Below, piece by piece: positions 1 through 8,900 of a stretch of 12,109 bases of DNA. Under the pieces are notes generated by a model that searched no databases, had not been told where the DNA came from, and saw only the letters and a list, made by a program, of their open reading frames with translations. A program made the translations under genes and the position numbers. This stretch comes from Euperipatoides rowelli (taxonomy: Eukaryota > Onychophora > Udeonychophora > Euonychophora > Peripatopsidae): assembly GCA_003024985.2 (NCBI GenBank), contig PXIH01S0049225.1. One strand, written 5' to 3'. How positions within the stretch are numbered: the stretch's first letter is position 1; each line of letters opens with the position of its first letter.

Positions 1-315
1 TCTAGATGTAATTATGGTTTAAATTGTATTGTAACTTGTTCCACAACATTTTGTAATAATAACAATGTTAACCCTTATGTACCATTTAGGGAATTCATAG
101 ATGAAGTGGAATATGCTATTTTTTGTAACATGTCATGACATATCAAACAGTGGTTTTAAATAAGGAACATAACTGTCTTTGATGTAATATTTAATTTAAT
201 TTTCTTTTTTTTTTATTATTGTACATAACTAATTTTGTGTTATTTTTACTAACAATATTGTAAGAAGTATCATCTCATGCTCATCTGTAAATGGATTTAT
301 TTCATTGATGAAGCT
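1..315. other. Unassigned A+T-rich non-coding stretch
   Basis: No open reading frame of meaningful length or composition is visible on either strand. The stretch has several T-runs and ends at the possible retrotransposon-style tail described at 316-341. It could be the 3' untranslated part of that element, or the 3' UTR of a host gene lying to the left of the window. The sequence does not decide between these. Confidence 0.5.
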
Positions 316-341
316 CAATAAACAATTAAACAATTAAATTG
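316..341 (+). repeat. Possible LINE-like 3' tail: AATAAA followed by short tandem CAATTAAA units
   Basis: An AATAAA hexamer at 317-322 runs straight into head-to-tail copies of an 8-base unit close to CAATTAAA. CR1/jockey-type non-LTR retrotransposons often end in short tandem repeats of this kind rather than a plain poly(A). A reverse-transcriptase relic of that general type lies about 2.2 kb downstream, but I cannot link the two. Ordinary A+T-rich simple sequence, or a host-gene polyadenylation site, is an equally reasonable reading. Confidence 0.25.
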
Positions 342-763
342 ATGATAATATTGCAATTTCTCAGTTCCTTTAGTTTTCTTTAAAATGATGAAGTTTCCAT
401 TCTTTACATGTTTAACCCTTTACCCACTTAACAAAGTATTAATATTTTATAATGATCTTTTATTAAATTCAAGTAGATTACTGATTATGTTTGATCCCTT
501 AGACATAGGAAATTCTAGAAGTATAAATATCTTAACCCTTATCCATCTTGGTTTATGCGGATAGGCTGCTTTAAGATGAGTCTAAATCGGCAATCGAACA
601 AGGTGAATTTCATTCAAATTCATATCAGTAGTCTTCAGTTTTCTCCATGGTTTGTTTCTGCCCTGTATGTTTCAGCATATTTTTTAACTGTGTAACAAAG
701 ATATTATTTTTATCAGGCACGAGTCGTAGACCTAATGAGTTTTTCTGCATTAATGATGAGGGA

Positions 764-783
764 CCCCCCCCCCAAAAAAAAAA
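764..783. repeat. C10A10 homopolymer pair
   Basis: Ten C are followed directly by ten A. Tracts like this are length-unstable in the genome and error-prone in sequencing, so any frame read across them is unsafe. Confidence 0.85.
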
Positions 784-1227
784 GGTGTCTTTATAATATA
801 TATAAGCCTCTATTCGATGACCAACCAACCATGCTCTGGCAAATCTTGGTTTGTTAACATAATTGGCCAAGGTTATGCTTAGATTATGGGTAGACTACAT
901 TATAGGTGTGGATTGTGTAGAACAGTGACCAGCCATTGTCAATGACATGGTCAAGGTTATATTCTTACACAATTGACATCACGACACATGAACAGTAGAT
1001 AGTTAGCTGAGCCATTTAAAGTAAAATTTGGATGAAATTAAGTCCCCATAAGTTAAGCTGACATAATGTGTATCCTTTTGGTACCCACTCCTTGTGTCCA
1101 CCTGTGCAAACACAGAACAAGGGTGCACTAGGTGCACAGCATTACCCACACCCTCACAACAGTATCAAATGGCCTTGCATCTCACAAACAATTGTTATGG
1201 TCTAGCTGTATCAACTGTGAATCTTAA

Positions 1228-1239
1228 CCCCCCCCCCCC
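1228..1239. repeat. C12 homopolymer
   Basis: A run of twelve C sits in otherwise A+T-rich DNA. A matching run of twelve G occurs at 11626-11637. Both are simple sequence with no further support for a function. Confidence 0.85.
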
Positions 1240-2560
1240 TCTTGCCTCGTCCTTGTCCTAACCTTTGGGCTACTGGGTGAATCGTTGGTAAGGTACATGA
1301 TCATTGATTGAGCACAGGGATGGGATTGTGAGGTGCGAGGGGTGGTTTCACGACAATAATACAATATTCAAACAATATTGCTATAATAATGTGACTCAAC
1401 ACATAATCATCTCTTCTTAGTGAATGTTTGCAAAGAAATGACAAAAACGGTGATAATGTGAGTAACAGCTGATTTTGTTTGTCAGGGAGATAACCAATAC
1501 ATATTTATAATAGATCTTAGATCAGTAATCAAAGTTTTTTTTCCATAAATAAAGATATGTTAGCTGTTACCTATCCAAATAAGTTTGCAACATATTCTTT
1601 CATAACAAAGATGATTGGAAGTCTGAAGAATGAAAGCCATGTGTTAACTCAAAATGGTAAAATGTGAATCATCCATCTAGTTATACTGTTCAAAATATAA
1701 TATATGGACTTGCAAATTTTCCCATTTGACAAGGATTAAAATAATAGTAGCAATAAATCAAATTTGAATTACACCTTGAAAGTTACAATTTTGAATAAAA
1801 TATATATTTTTGAGGAATTAGGCAATTAAATGAAAAATAAAGATTATGAAGTCATCAGAATTTCTGATTGGATCTACCAGAATGATTAATACAGTTCCTA
1901 ATTCAATTTAAATAGCCTAGGAAATAACTGAACATTGTATTATTATTAAGAACTGCTTGATTTTAGGGCAAGTAGCTGGATGTCCTGTGGACTAATGATC
2001 AACTAATGGTACCGGTAGTCAGTAATCATTAGTCTTTTCAAAGTAATCCATCATTTTCAGAAATTTATATACCAAAACTGTATTGTTTACCTCAAAAATA
2101 TTAAAAAATTAAATGTTCTGTAAAAAGATGTATCAGAGAAAGTCTTAGATTCTTTTCTTGAGACTGAAATTATCTATTTGTCCCTTTCTCCCTTTGTCTA
2201 TTATATGCTACACAGCATACTATAAATCCCTAAACTAAACAGATCTTTATTTCAGTAATATGTTATTTGTCTGGCCAGCCAGAGCAATATAACGTAATTA
2301 AACTTTTTAATACTCCAGTCAAAATTTTTGATAGGTTTCTATATAAGTTTATCCATAATGAAATGTCATCTGGAATCTTATTCCCAAAACTAAGCACTAT
2401 ATCGTTTTTATTTTTGTTGTTCTATAATTTACCATTATTATAAATCTATGTGCACAAGAGTTGCCACATGTGCTTAAATTGAATAATTCAGATATATTTT
2501 CCCTTTGCACCATCTCTCAATGAATAAAAGTGATATTTCACAGTAACCTGGTCTCAGAGT

Positions 2561-2580
2561 TGATGATGATGATGATGATG
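2561..2580 (+). repeat. TGA trinucleotide microsatellite
   Basis: Six perfect TGA units plus two bases lie immediately upstream of the reverse-transcriptase relic that begins at 2592. The position suggests the microsatellite grew at, or marks, the broken 5' edge of that insertion, but chance adjacency cannot be excluded. Confidence 0.85.
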
Positions 2581-2591
2581 GATTCCCAATT

Positions 2592-2923
2592 ATTGATTTT
2601 TCTAAGGCATTTGACTATGTCAGCCCAATATTGCAATGTAACAAAATGGTAAGGTTAAAATTTGATAGTGATCTAATTGTATGGATATGCAGATCCTCAC
2701 ACATAGAAAATTAAAAGTATCAATTCTGTATTGTCCAATAAATTTTGTGTTGAATAATGGGTTGCTGCAAGGAATCATTCTTGCAGTAACACTTTTTATT
2801 ATTTTTATGTCAGATATAGACCAATAATTAAACTCTAGAATTATCCTATATGCATATGATGATAAGTTGGTATGTTAAATTAAAAACCAGGCTGATATTA
2901 TGACCTTACAAGATGATTTTTAA
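2592..2923 (+). pseudogene. Reverse-transcriptase fragment of a jockey/CR1-like non-LTR retrotransposon
   Basis: This is a decayed piece of the palm region of a LINE reverse transcriptase, the enzyme that copies element RNA into DNA at the target site. In the first frame (2592 on) the residues IDFSKAFDYVSP match the conserved D-x-S-K-A-F-D motif, followed by FDSDLIVWI. A frameshift near 2685 moves the match to a second frame. That frame reads THRKLKVSI, then NNGLLQGIILAVTLF (the usual NGVPQGSVLGPLLF block), ILYAYDDKLV and finally LQDDF. The catalytic box normally reads YADD; here the first aspartate codon (2855-2857) is a tyrosine codon, so the active site is lost. In-frame stops occur within the second frame (after SDIDQ and after KLVC). 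Only about 110 codons remain of a protein that is usually several hundred or more. The class call is sound; the exact clade is not resolved. Confidence 0.88.
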
Positions 2924-3270
2924 AAATATAATAGAAAATATGTTCGAACTCGCGTGAGGGTTCCATAAACCGGTCTATGCCTAGATTTAATTCTGTAGAC
3001 ACATATAAAGTTTTATTGATTTTTAAAAAAAATAAATTGCTATATCATATTTCATCCCCCCATCGCCCCCCTCCCACTGACACATATCACATGTATTCTA
3101 ACCTCTCCCCCTCCCTTCACATGATGTAGTTTAAGGATGATGCCTTAATTGTATTTCAGTTCAGAATTACAATTAATGCTTTACATTTATTCATTGTGTT
3201 TATAAAAATGTAAGTTTCCCCAATATTACCGGCATGCTACTCAATCTACTCACAAATAATTTTTACATAT
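2924..3270. other. Gene-free spacer with a C-rich pyrimidine tract
   Basis: No coding or RNA feature is seen. At 3053-3120 the plus strand carries several runs of C (five, six and five) with T-rich spacers, so the minus strand is unusually G-rich. Only three separated runs of three or more G lie close together, one short of a standard quadruplex. The stretch may be the remaining 3' part of the retrotransposon upstream, but no diagnostic sequence shows that. Confidence 0.5.
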
Positions 3271-3737
3271 AACTAGCTGAAGTACACGGCGTTGCCCGGA
3301 ATTTTAAGGGTCAATTTTGATTTCAAATTTTTTTTTAGTTGCCTCGGCCGTGTTTTAATACGCCCGTCTGTAAAATTTCACGTTTTACGCTTGTAAGTTG
3401 TCTATTTCTATAGAAACTACCTAGCATGGCCAGGTATTTTAACGACTTTTGATTAACTGAACTACCCGACGTTCCTGGCATTTTAAGGGTTAATTTCAAT
3501 TTCAAATTTTTTTAGTTGCCTCACCCGTGTTTTAATATGCCCGTCTGAAATATTTGACGATCTATGCTTGTTAACTGTCGATTTGTATAAAAACTATTTC
3601 AAATTTTTTTAGTTGCCTCGACGTGTTTTAATACGCCCTTTTGTAAAATTTCACAATCCTGGCTTGTAAATTGTTGATTTGTATAGAAAGACAGAAGAAC
3701 AGAAAGAAAAATTTTCCCTTTTATATATAGGAGATAT
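3271..3737 (+). repeat. Interspersed repeat of three head-to-tail partial units (CCCGGCGTTGCCCGG type)
   Basis: Three related units follow one another. Unit A (3271-3454) starts AACTAGCTGAAGTACACGG and contains GCGTTGCCCGGAATTTTAAG. Unit B (3455-3595) starts AACTGAACTACCCGACGTT and repeats the same order of blocks. Unit C (3596-3737) lacks the head and begins at TTTCAAATTTTTTTAGTTGC. All three share AGTTGCCTC, then CGTGTTTTAATACGCCC, then a GCTTGTAAGTTG-like block and a TTTGTATAGAAA-like block. Unit C ends in a purine-rich stretch and TTATATATAGGAGATATA. From memory, heads of the form AGCTG...CCCGGCGTTGCCCGG with a TATATA end recur in many invertebrate genomes as short interspersed or LINE-derived repeats. 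I cannot assign a class. No target-site duplication is obvious. Confidence 0.75.
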
Positions 3738-4705
3738 ATTGTCAGGATGTAAATAATTATTTTACCTTTAAAACATTTTATCTCTTTTTTCTTATATCCA
3801 TCATGAAGCAGTTTTTTGGTGTTTGCATTTAATTTCAATGTTTTTTTTTAAATAAGGTTACAGTATGTCTTTAAAGCAGAACCATTAACACAAGATGTTA
3901 GTGATCAGTAGAATTCGTCCCCAGTCAATTATTACCTTATCTGTCTTATTGATTTATTTGACATCTGAAATCAGCAGGAGTTAGTTGTTGATGATTCCAA
4001 ATCAATTATTTTTTAAGGATGGCAGATAACACTTACAACTTCAACCTTGGGAGCCGAATGTTATTTATTGATCTGACAGTATTTAAAGGATAAATATCAT
4101 CTAAATACTGCTTTATTTATATTATTAGCTTAGGCTATTTCATGAGTGATTCATTTTAGGCCTTTGGAAGGTCATTTAAATGTGAACCATTTTGCCCGAG
4201 TCACATGAACAGTGACATAATTAAGATGATCACAATTATTACTCCTCCCAATGATAATGGTTAGAAATTCGATTAATAGTGAAAGTTTTTTTTCTTTTTT
4301 AAATTATGAGTTGAAAAAAAAATAATCCAATTTTGATTAGAAGTACGGTCTCAAATTTTTAAATTCTATGCACAATGATGGTCAACGCCTCCACAAATTG
4401 CGAGATATGTTCGTTATTTTATTTAATCCATCAAAATTTTTATTTAGCTTATCTTTGTATTTTGTTAAAAATTATGCACGAAAAATTTGATTTTAGAACA
4501 TGCCCAGTTTGAAATTAATTTTACAGTAAAAAAATAAAAATAGGCGGGTAAGTTAGAAATGTAAAGATATGGGGTGTCTAAGAATTTTCTTTTTAATAAT
4601 GATTTGACATAACTCATGAAACACAAACCCGTTGGCTGTAATTTGTTTATCAACTCCAAAAGTTATTTTTGCTGTTCAATAGATGGCGCCACAGAGCATA
4701 TTTTA
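3738..4705. other. Gene-free A+T-rich region
   Basis: No gene or repeat can be supported here. Minus-strand open stretches at 3599-3838 (partly inside the preceding repeat) and 4465-4659 are rich in F, Y, I, L and K, as expected from translating A+T-rich non-coding DNA. The last bases contain AGATGGCGC (4681-4689), which also occurs at 6985 and 9280. Confidence 0.55.
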
Positions 4706-4970
4706 ATGCAAATGTAAGTCATACAAGAAAAAGCCTAATGGGTGCTATGGTTGGCTGAAATAAAATCTCCAGTAACTGTCCAATGCAAATATCGAACAGC
4801 GCATGGGAAACAACCACAAAATGTATCTACAAACCATGCATGGATGAGGAAGTTTAAGGAGACTGGACATTGACTGCAGGATTAAAGGTCACCCTCACCT
4901 TGACCACAAGGTCACCTGACCCACTTGATTTTTTTTGTGGGGTTATGTTAATGACATGGTTTATCGACAA
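4706..4970 (+). pseudogene. Internally deleted mariner-related transposase (DUF4817 / rosa-like), N-terminus joined to C-terminus
   Basis: The 5' part (ATG at 4706, main match 4742-4870) reads VLWLAEIKSPVTVQ, then RTAHGKQP, then WMRKFKETG. This is the DNA-binding helix-turn-helix region known as DUF4817 in many animal mariner-like transposases. Stops at 4715, 4736 and 4871 break it. Only about 40 bases later the text jumps to the C-terminal catalytic block. It reads RSPD then PLDFF (4909-4935) and, after a one-base slip in a T-run, LWGYVNDMVYRQ (4935-4970). In family members well over 100 residues lie between these blocks, including the first two catalytic acids, so the copy carries a large internal deletion. 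The third catalytic aspartate codon (4927-4929) survives. The junction contains AAGGTCACC twice (near 4884 and 4907), a plausible deletion or slippage site. No terminal inverted repeats were found by eye. Confidence 0.88.
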
Positions 4971-6149
4971 CTGTACCAAACATTAATGTTCTTAAGATTC
5001 AAATAACAAACACCATATGTACCATGACAATGTTTATGTTGTACAACACATGACATGTAATTGAGTTTCATCTTGATTTGTTGTGTGCAACAAAAGAGTC
5101 GCATGTAGAGACCTACTGATATGTAAAAAACATTTTGAGTTGATAAACAAATTTCCGCAAACGGTTTGTGGATAGGACTTTTGGTTCATGATTTATATGT
5201 TAAATCATTATCTTAAAGGTAATTCTCATACATCCTGTATATTTAACCCTACACCTGTGGGCAACATGGAAACCATGTTGTATCATTTTTTTTGTCAATT
5301 TCCATGGGGAATGATATTATCATGTTTCATTTACTTTTTTGTTGTACATGTAGATAGTGAATCATTAATTTTACATAGCAAATATTTTACAATATATTCC
5401 AAGGAGCAGGACATAATTTTTTGATTGAGTACTTCCCAGTAATATCACAATTCTCAATGGTATTACCCTGTATGAAAAATAAAGAACCGCGAAGAATTAC
5501 TAAAGCTACAATGATACAAGGATTCAGTCTCTTTAACTCAATAAACTAAAATTCATTCCCTGGTGCCAAATAAATTGAGGCAAATTAGCCTACAAACTAA
5601 CGCATCGTGTAAAAACTAAATGAAATTCATCAGGAGACGAGGTGAAATTAAACAATTTTATTTACCACAGGTCTACTGCAGAAAACAATATTGATAATAA
5701 AACAGATTGAATTTTTTTTTAAACATGATAGAATGCTCATAATAAACCAGAATACATTTTTAAGCATAATGATTTGCAAATCATAAAACTCTGATGGTAA
5801 GATCTTTGGAAACAAAATGGCTGTCTTTACATGACTAAATTATTATCACATTCAACTAGCAGCAAGCTAGTACATAAAACAAGAACAAATGAAACTGACA
5901 TATGGTCATCCAGGCTGTATAAAAGATGGTCTGATTCTACAACGGCTAAGGGAGAAACAATATGAGTATCGCAGCCTAGGCAGTAACAACAAATCAATTT
6001 AAACTAGGGTTTTTATACTTACAAAACACTAGCGCCACAAGGGAGACAAGACTTGACACTATTGAAATAAATAAAGAATTACATGTGCTCAGAAAAATAT
6101 AAGGACGGGCATGGATGATGCATTATAAAAGCAATCATAACCTTCAAAG
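4971..6149. other. Gene-free A+T-rich region
   Basis: No exon, RNA gene or mobile element is supported. The start may still be element DNA 3' of the transposase relic. A plus-strand open stretch at 5188-5424 has hydrophobic, aromatic-rich composition, crosses the perfect hairpin at 5262-5280 and resembles no family. A TATAAAAG at 5918-5925 and a donor-like GTAAGTAT on the minus strand near 6015-6022 are isolated and are not used as gene evidence. Confidence 0.55.
5262..5280. repeat. Perfect short hairpin
   Basis: The arms CAACATGG and CCATGTTG are exact reverse complements separated by three A. The stem is 8 bp. It is not followed by any feature that would give it a role and may be chance. 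Confidence 0.6.
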
Positions 6150-6659
6150 CTTTAAAGCAGTGGTGTCCAACAGAAATTTGATTGTAGCCACAATCGTCAT
6201 TTTAGAAATTTTCATTTGCCACATTAAAGGAAATTTAAAAAAACATGTTTTATATAATTTTTTATATACCAGTTGCTTATTGTTGCCTAGCTGAATTACC
6301 AGTATCGGAATGTCGTTTTAAATATTTATCCATTTTTTACGGTGAAATGATTTTAATATAAATTCAAAATAATAATATGTAATATTAAAAATTGCACGTT
6401 AGTTGTTTATTGCAACAAACCATACATGAAACGAAATTTAAAATCATGTAATGAGAAAACGCAATTCAAAAAACGCCTACTATGATTAAAATTTCGTTTG
6501 TTTTTAAATTAAAAAAAACATTCTTTTTACAACATCGTAGCCTTTAGGAATTAAATTCAAATTTCGTATTTCAGTGGCAATGCCACATTCGCCACAAGCA
6601 CATAACCCACTCACCATATGTGGCGAGTGGCGACTGTGTTGGACATCACTGCTTTAAAG
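6150..6659. mobile_element. Complete non-autonomous hAT element (MITE), 494 bp, with 8-bp target-site duplication
   Basis: The element body runs from 6158 to 6651. The left end is CAGTGGTGTCCAAC and the right end, read inward, is CAGTGATGTCCAAC, with one mismatch in 14 bases. Directly outside both ends lies CTTTAAAG (6150-6157 and 6652-6659), a perfect 8-bp duplication as hAT transposases make. It fits the family preference for T at position 2 and A at position 7. CTTTAAAG is its own reverse complement, so the visible inverted repeat seems to extend beyond the true ends. The interior has no transposase reading frame, so the element depended on an enzyme made elsewhere. Short GCCACA-like and GTGGCGA-like words cluster just inside both ends. 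The CAGTGGTGTCCAA end is of the kind seen in hAT elements of the Charlie group; that subgroup assignment is from memory. Confidence 0.92.
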
Positions 6660-6820
6660 CTTATACTATGCGAATAATAATATGATGTGACGTTTAGACC
6701 GCCCAGACTAGCATCTGTTCATTGTTCAAATAACACGCAAACATAAAAAAAGTATTATTCTAAAGTATCAATATATATATTTTACGTGAAGAAAAAAAAT
6801 GTCAAATAGAGGTCACAGAC

Positions 6821-6894
6821 GGTCTGCACGGGTTTGTCAGGTTGAATTTTATTTTGTAGGTTCTGCACTGGTTTATTTTGTTCTGTGTGGGTTT
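6821..6894 (+). repeat. Three degenerate copies of a GGTCTGCACGGGTTT-like word
   Basis: The copies are GGTCTGCACGGGTT (6821-6834), GGTTCTGCACTGGTTT (6859-6874) and GTTCTGTGTGGGTTT (6880-6894). They are separated by T-rich spacers and start 38 and 21 bases apart. The spacing is irregular, so this is not a clean minisatellite. It may be a decayed tandem repeat or chance in G/T-rich sequence. Confidence 0.4.
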
Positions 6895-7561
6895 AAGTGC
6901 CATTATACTAGCGTTTAAGATAGTTACAGGGGCATCAAACACTTTTTTTTTTAAGTTTCTAAAATTAGTTCCCGCACCGAGCATAGATGGCGCAGTTACT
7001 GTCTTCGGAACACAATCACATTCCAATTAAGATTATATTAAATGTGATAAGCTTCTCTTCTGCATAATAACTGCAAGAAATGAAAAAAAAATGAGTTCTT
7101 TTCATATATATTTTTATATTTTTTTTATGTTTAATCAGCCTTAAATTTTGTGACAATTAAAAATAAGAAACAAAATTTATCCACGTTTTTTATTAGAAAA
7201 ATTTACAAATTGCCTACAGCTGAAGGGTTATTGCTATTGAATTAAAAAAATATTTGATTATTGGCTTAGCTTGTTTACAAATCTTTGCTTCATTTTTTTA
7301 AAAAATATTAATCCTTATTTTTTTGCCTTTATTTAATATCTTTTAATATTTTAAAAAGCTTTTAAATATCAGAATGTTAGAGTTAGCTTATTTTTCCTAC
7401 AATCGAGGTCTACAGCGACTTAGATATTCAGATCAACTTTAAAAAAAAAAAAAAACTTTCCATTCAAGAATGTTGTTTTTCCTGCAATATTTTTGCATTT
7501 CTAATTTTTTGTTTTATGGAAACTAATTTAGACCGGCGTAATACAATTATAACGAAATTTT

Positions 7562-7571
7562 GTCACGTGAC
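7562..7571. promoter_or_regulatory. Palindromic E-box (CACGTG) site, weak
   Basis: GTCACGTGAC is a perfect 10-bp palindrome with the CACGTG core bound by bHLH-zip factors such as USF, MITF and MAX in animals. No promoter or gene is recognised nearby, so a regulatory role is only a possibility. Confidence 0.2.
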
Positions 7572-8900
7572 TATTTTCATAAGATCATGGAAGCAATTAT
7601 ATACCGCAGCTAGCTTATAATAACTAAAGGTTCATTTATACTTTTACAGAACAAGTTTCCCATCCGTTTTAATCCGTCTCGTAAACGGAGTGATTTGTTC
7701 ATACTTTTCTGCAGGGTTGAGTGTGTAATCAATGAAATTCCTTTATACAATAGCCAATCATATTCCTCTTCTAATTTCCAACAGCTGTTATGATTTTACG
7801 TAACGTATCGTAAATGAATTCAAATGAACGTCTAGTATTGTTCAAAATATTTTAGTTTTATTTTATTTAAAATGGAAAACTTAAACTAGTTTATTTTAAT
7901 TTGACTATATTTGTGTAATGTGGATTCCATGTAATGTTTCTAAAGTGTATAACAATATAATTATTATAACATTGTTTTTTTTTTCCTTTTTTGCTAATTA
8001 AAATTTTCAGTCATAAACTCAATAAATATTATGGTAATTTTAGAACATTAAATTCTAATAGATTTTATGAAATAACAATGAATTATGGTAATTTAATTTA
8101 ATTATTATAGTAATTATTTTACAGAAAATGTCCGACAACAAAAGATGATTAATATGTTGTGGCATTTTACTGCTTAGTAAATGTATATGATGAATGCCGC
8201 AATCGCTTTTTGTAAAACCCAAATAAAATAATCAAAGTGATAGTGCAATTGCTTATTGGCTTCAAGTAGAAACTTATCGCATAACAATGTGTTCAACGTA
8301 CAATAAATCATCGTATCTCTAACAATTTGCAAGTTAAATCAAATTTTATTTACTAGAGAACAATTTCTGATCACTATCGTTAAAAGCGAAATAACAAAAT
8401 ATTTGTTAACTTACGTAACATCCAGTACCGTATACCAAGACAGATTCTTCTCTTTTTAAAGAGAAAGGAGTATCACTACAACATTGAGGCATTCATAGTC
8501 AAAAAATTCATGGAAATCATAAATTCCACTATAACCAAAATTATTTACAAAATACTGTAATAAAACATTAATATTTTTAATTTTAAGTGATCGACTATAC
8601 GACAAAAAAAATAAAATATTCTGCCTAAGAATGGCTTTTCTCATAAAAAGCCAATTTATGCTATTCATATTTCAAGTGTAAATAAATTCAGCGTTTGTAA
8701 TCAACAATCTATTGACAAAATTAATTTTGATAAAAAATTTCATTTTATTACTAGCCAGCTTTTTCATTAGAATAATTATAAAAGCAGTCTAATCATATAA
8801 ACAAAATAACAGGTATAAGGTTATGACCCCAGATGTCTTCTACTGATCGTATTTTTATAATAATGAGAAGTTTTAATGTTTCGGGGAAAATTAAAACAAT

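Larger units (their letters stand above)
342..2560. other. Long gene-free A+T-rich region
   Basis: I see no coding exon, RNA gene or complete mobile element in this 2.2 kb. Its visible structure is limited. There are two homopolymer tracts (764-783 and 1228-1239). There is a loose direct repeat around GGYCAAGGTTAT near 865 and 950. There is a single copy at 1115-1128 of the CAAGRGYGC-type motif that fills the element at 8901-9569. Short hairpins occur near 1361-1379 (CAATATT arms) and 1990-2033 (ACTAATGAT arms). An open stretch on the minus strand at 625-870 crosses the C/A homopolymer and matches nothing I recognise. Confidence 0.6.
6660..8900. other. Long gene-free A+T-rich region
   Basis: No gene is supported in this 2.2 kb. 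The stretch contains a loose threefold repeat at 6821-6894, a perfect GTCACGTGAC palindrome at 7562-7571, and A- and T-runs such as 7440-7456. A small piece at 7629-7740 has the direct repeat GTTCATTTATACTTTTACAG and GTTCATACTTTTCTGCAG around a short CCGTTT/AAACGG hairpin, possibly the end of an unknown element. A perfect 8-bp hairpin (TTCTCTTT arms) lies at 8448-8465. Minus-strand open stretches at 6802-7026 and 8456-8668 match no family I know. Confidence 0.55.

Noticed and set aside
625-870. 81-codon minus-strand open stretch
   Set aside because: It runs through the C10A10 homopolymer (giving FFFWGGG) and has no recognisable domain or splice context, so it is treated as chance.
2940-2985. 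GAGTTCGAAC on the minus strand as a tRNA or SINE B-box
   Set aside because: No A-box at the right spacing and no cloverleaf can be drawn.
3053-3120. G-quadruplex on the minus strand
   Set aside because: Close-spaced G-runs amount to three separable tracts, not four, within normal loop lengths.
3599-3838. 79-codon minus-strand open stretch
   Set aside because: About half of it is antisense to the third unit of the interspersed repeat, and the rest is K/I/L-rich simple translation.
4465-4659. 64-codon minus-strand open stretch
   Set aside because: The composition is hydrophobic and aromatic, as expected from A+T-rich non-coding DNA, and no motif is visible.
5188-5424. 78-codon plus-strand open stretch
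   Set aside because: It crosses a perfect hairpin, has F/Y/I-rich composition and no family resemblance.
5918-5925. TATAAAAG as a core promoter
   Set aside because: Such words are expected often in this composition, and no transcription unit follows.
6005-6035. Strong-looking splice donor GTAAGTAT on the minus strand
   Set aside because: No exon with coding character lies on its upstream side and no matching acceptor could be identified.
6802-7026. 74-codon minus-strand open stretch
   Set aside because: Its composition is slightly more protein-like, but it is antisense to the degenerate threefold repeat, with no domain and no continuing frame.
8456-8668. 70-codon minus-strand open stretch
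   Set aside because: N/F/I/L-rich translation of A+T-rich DNA with no motif.
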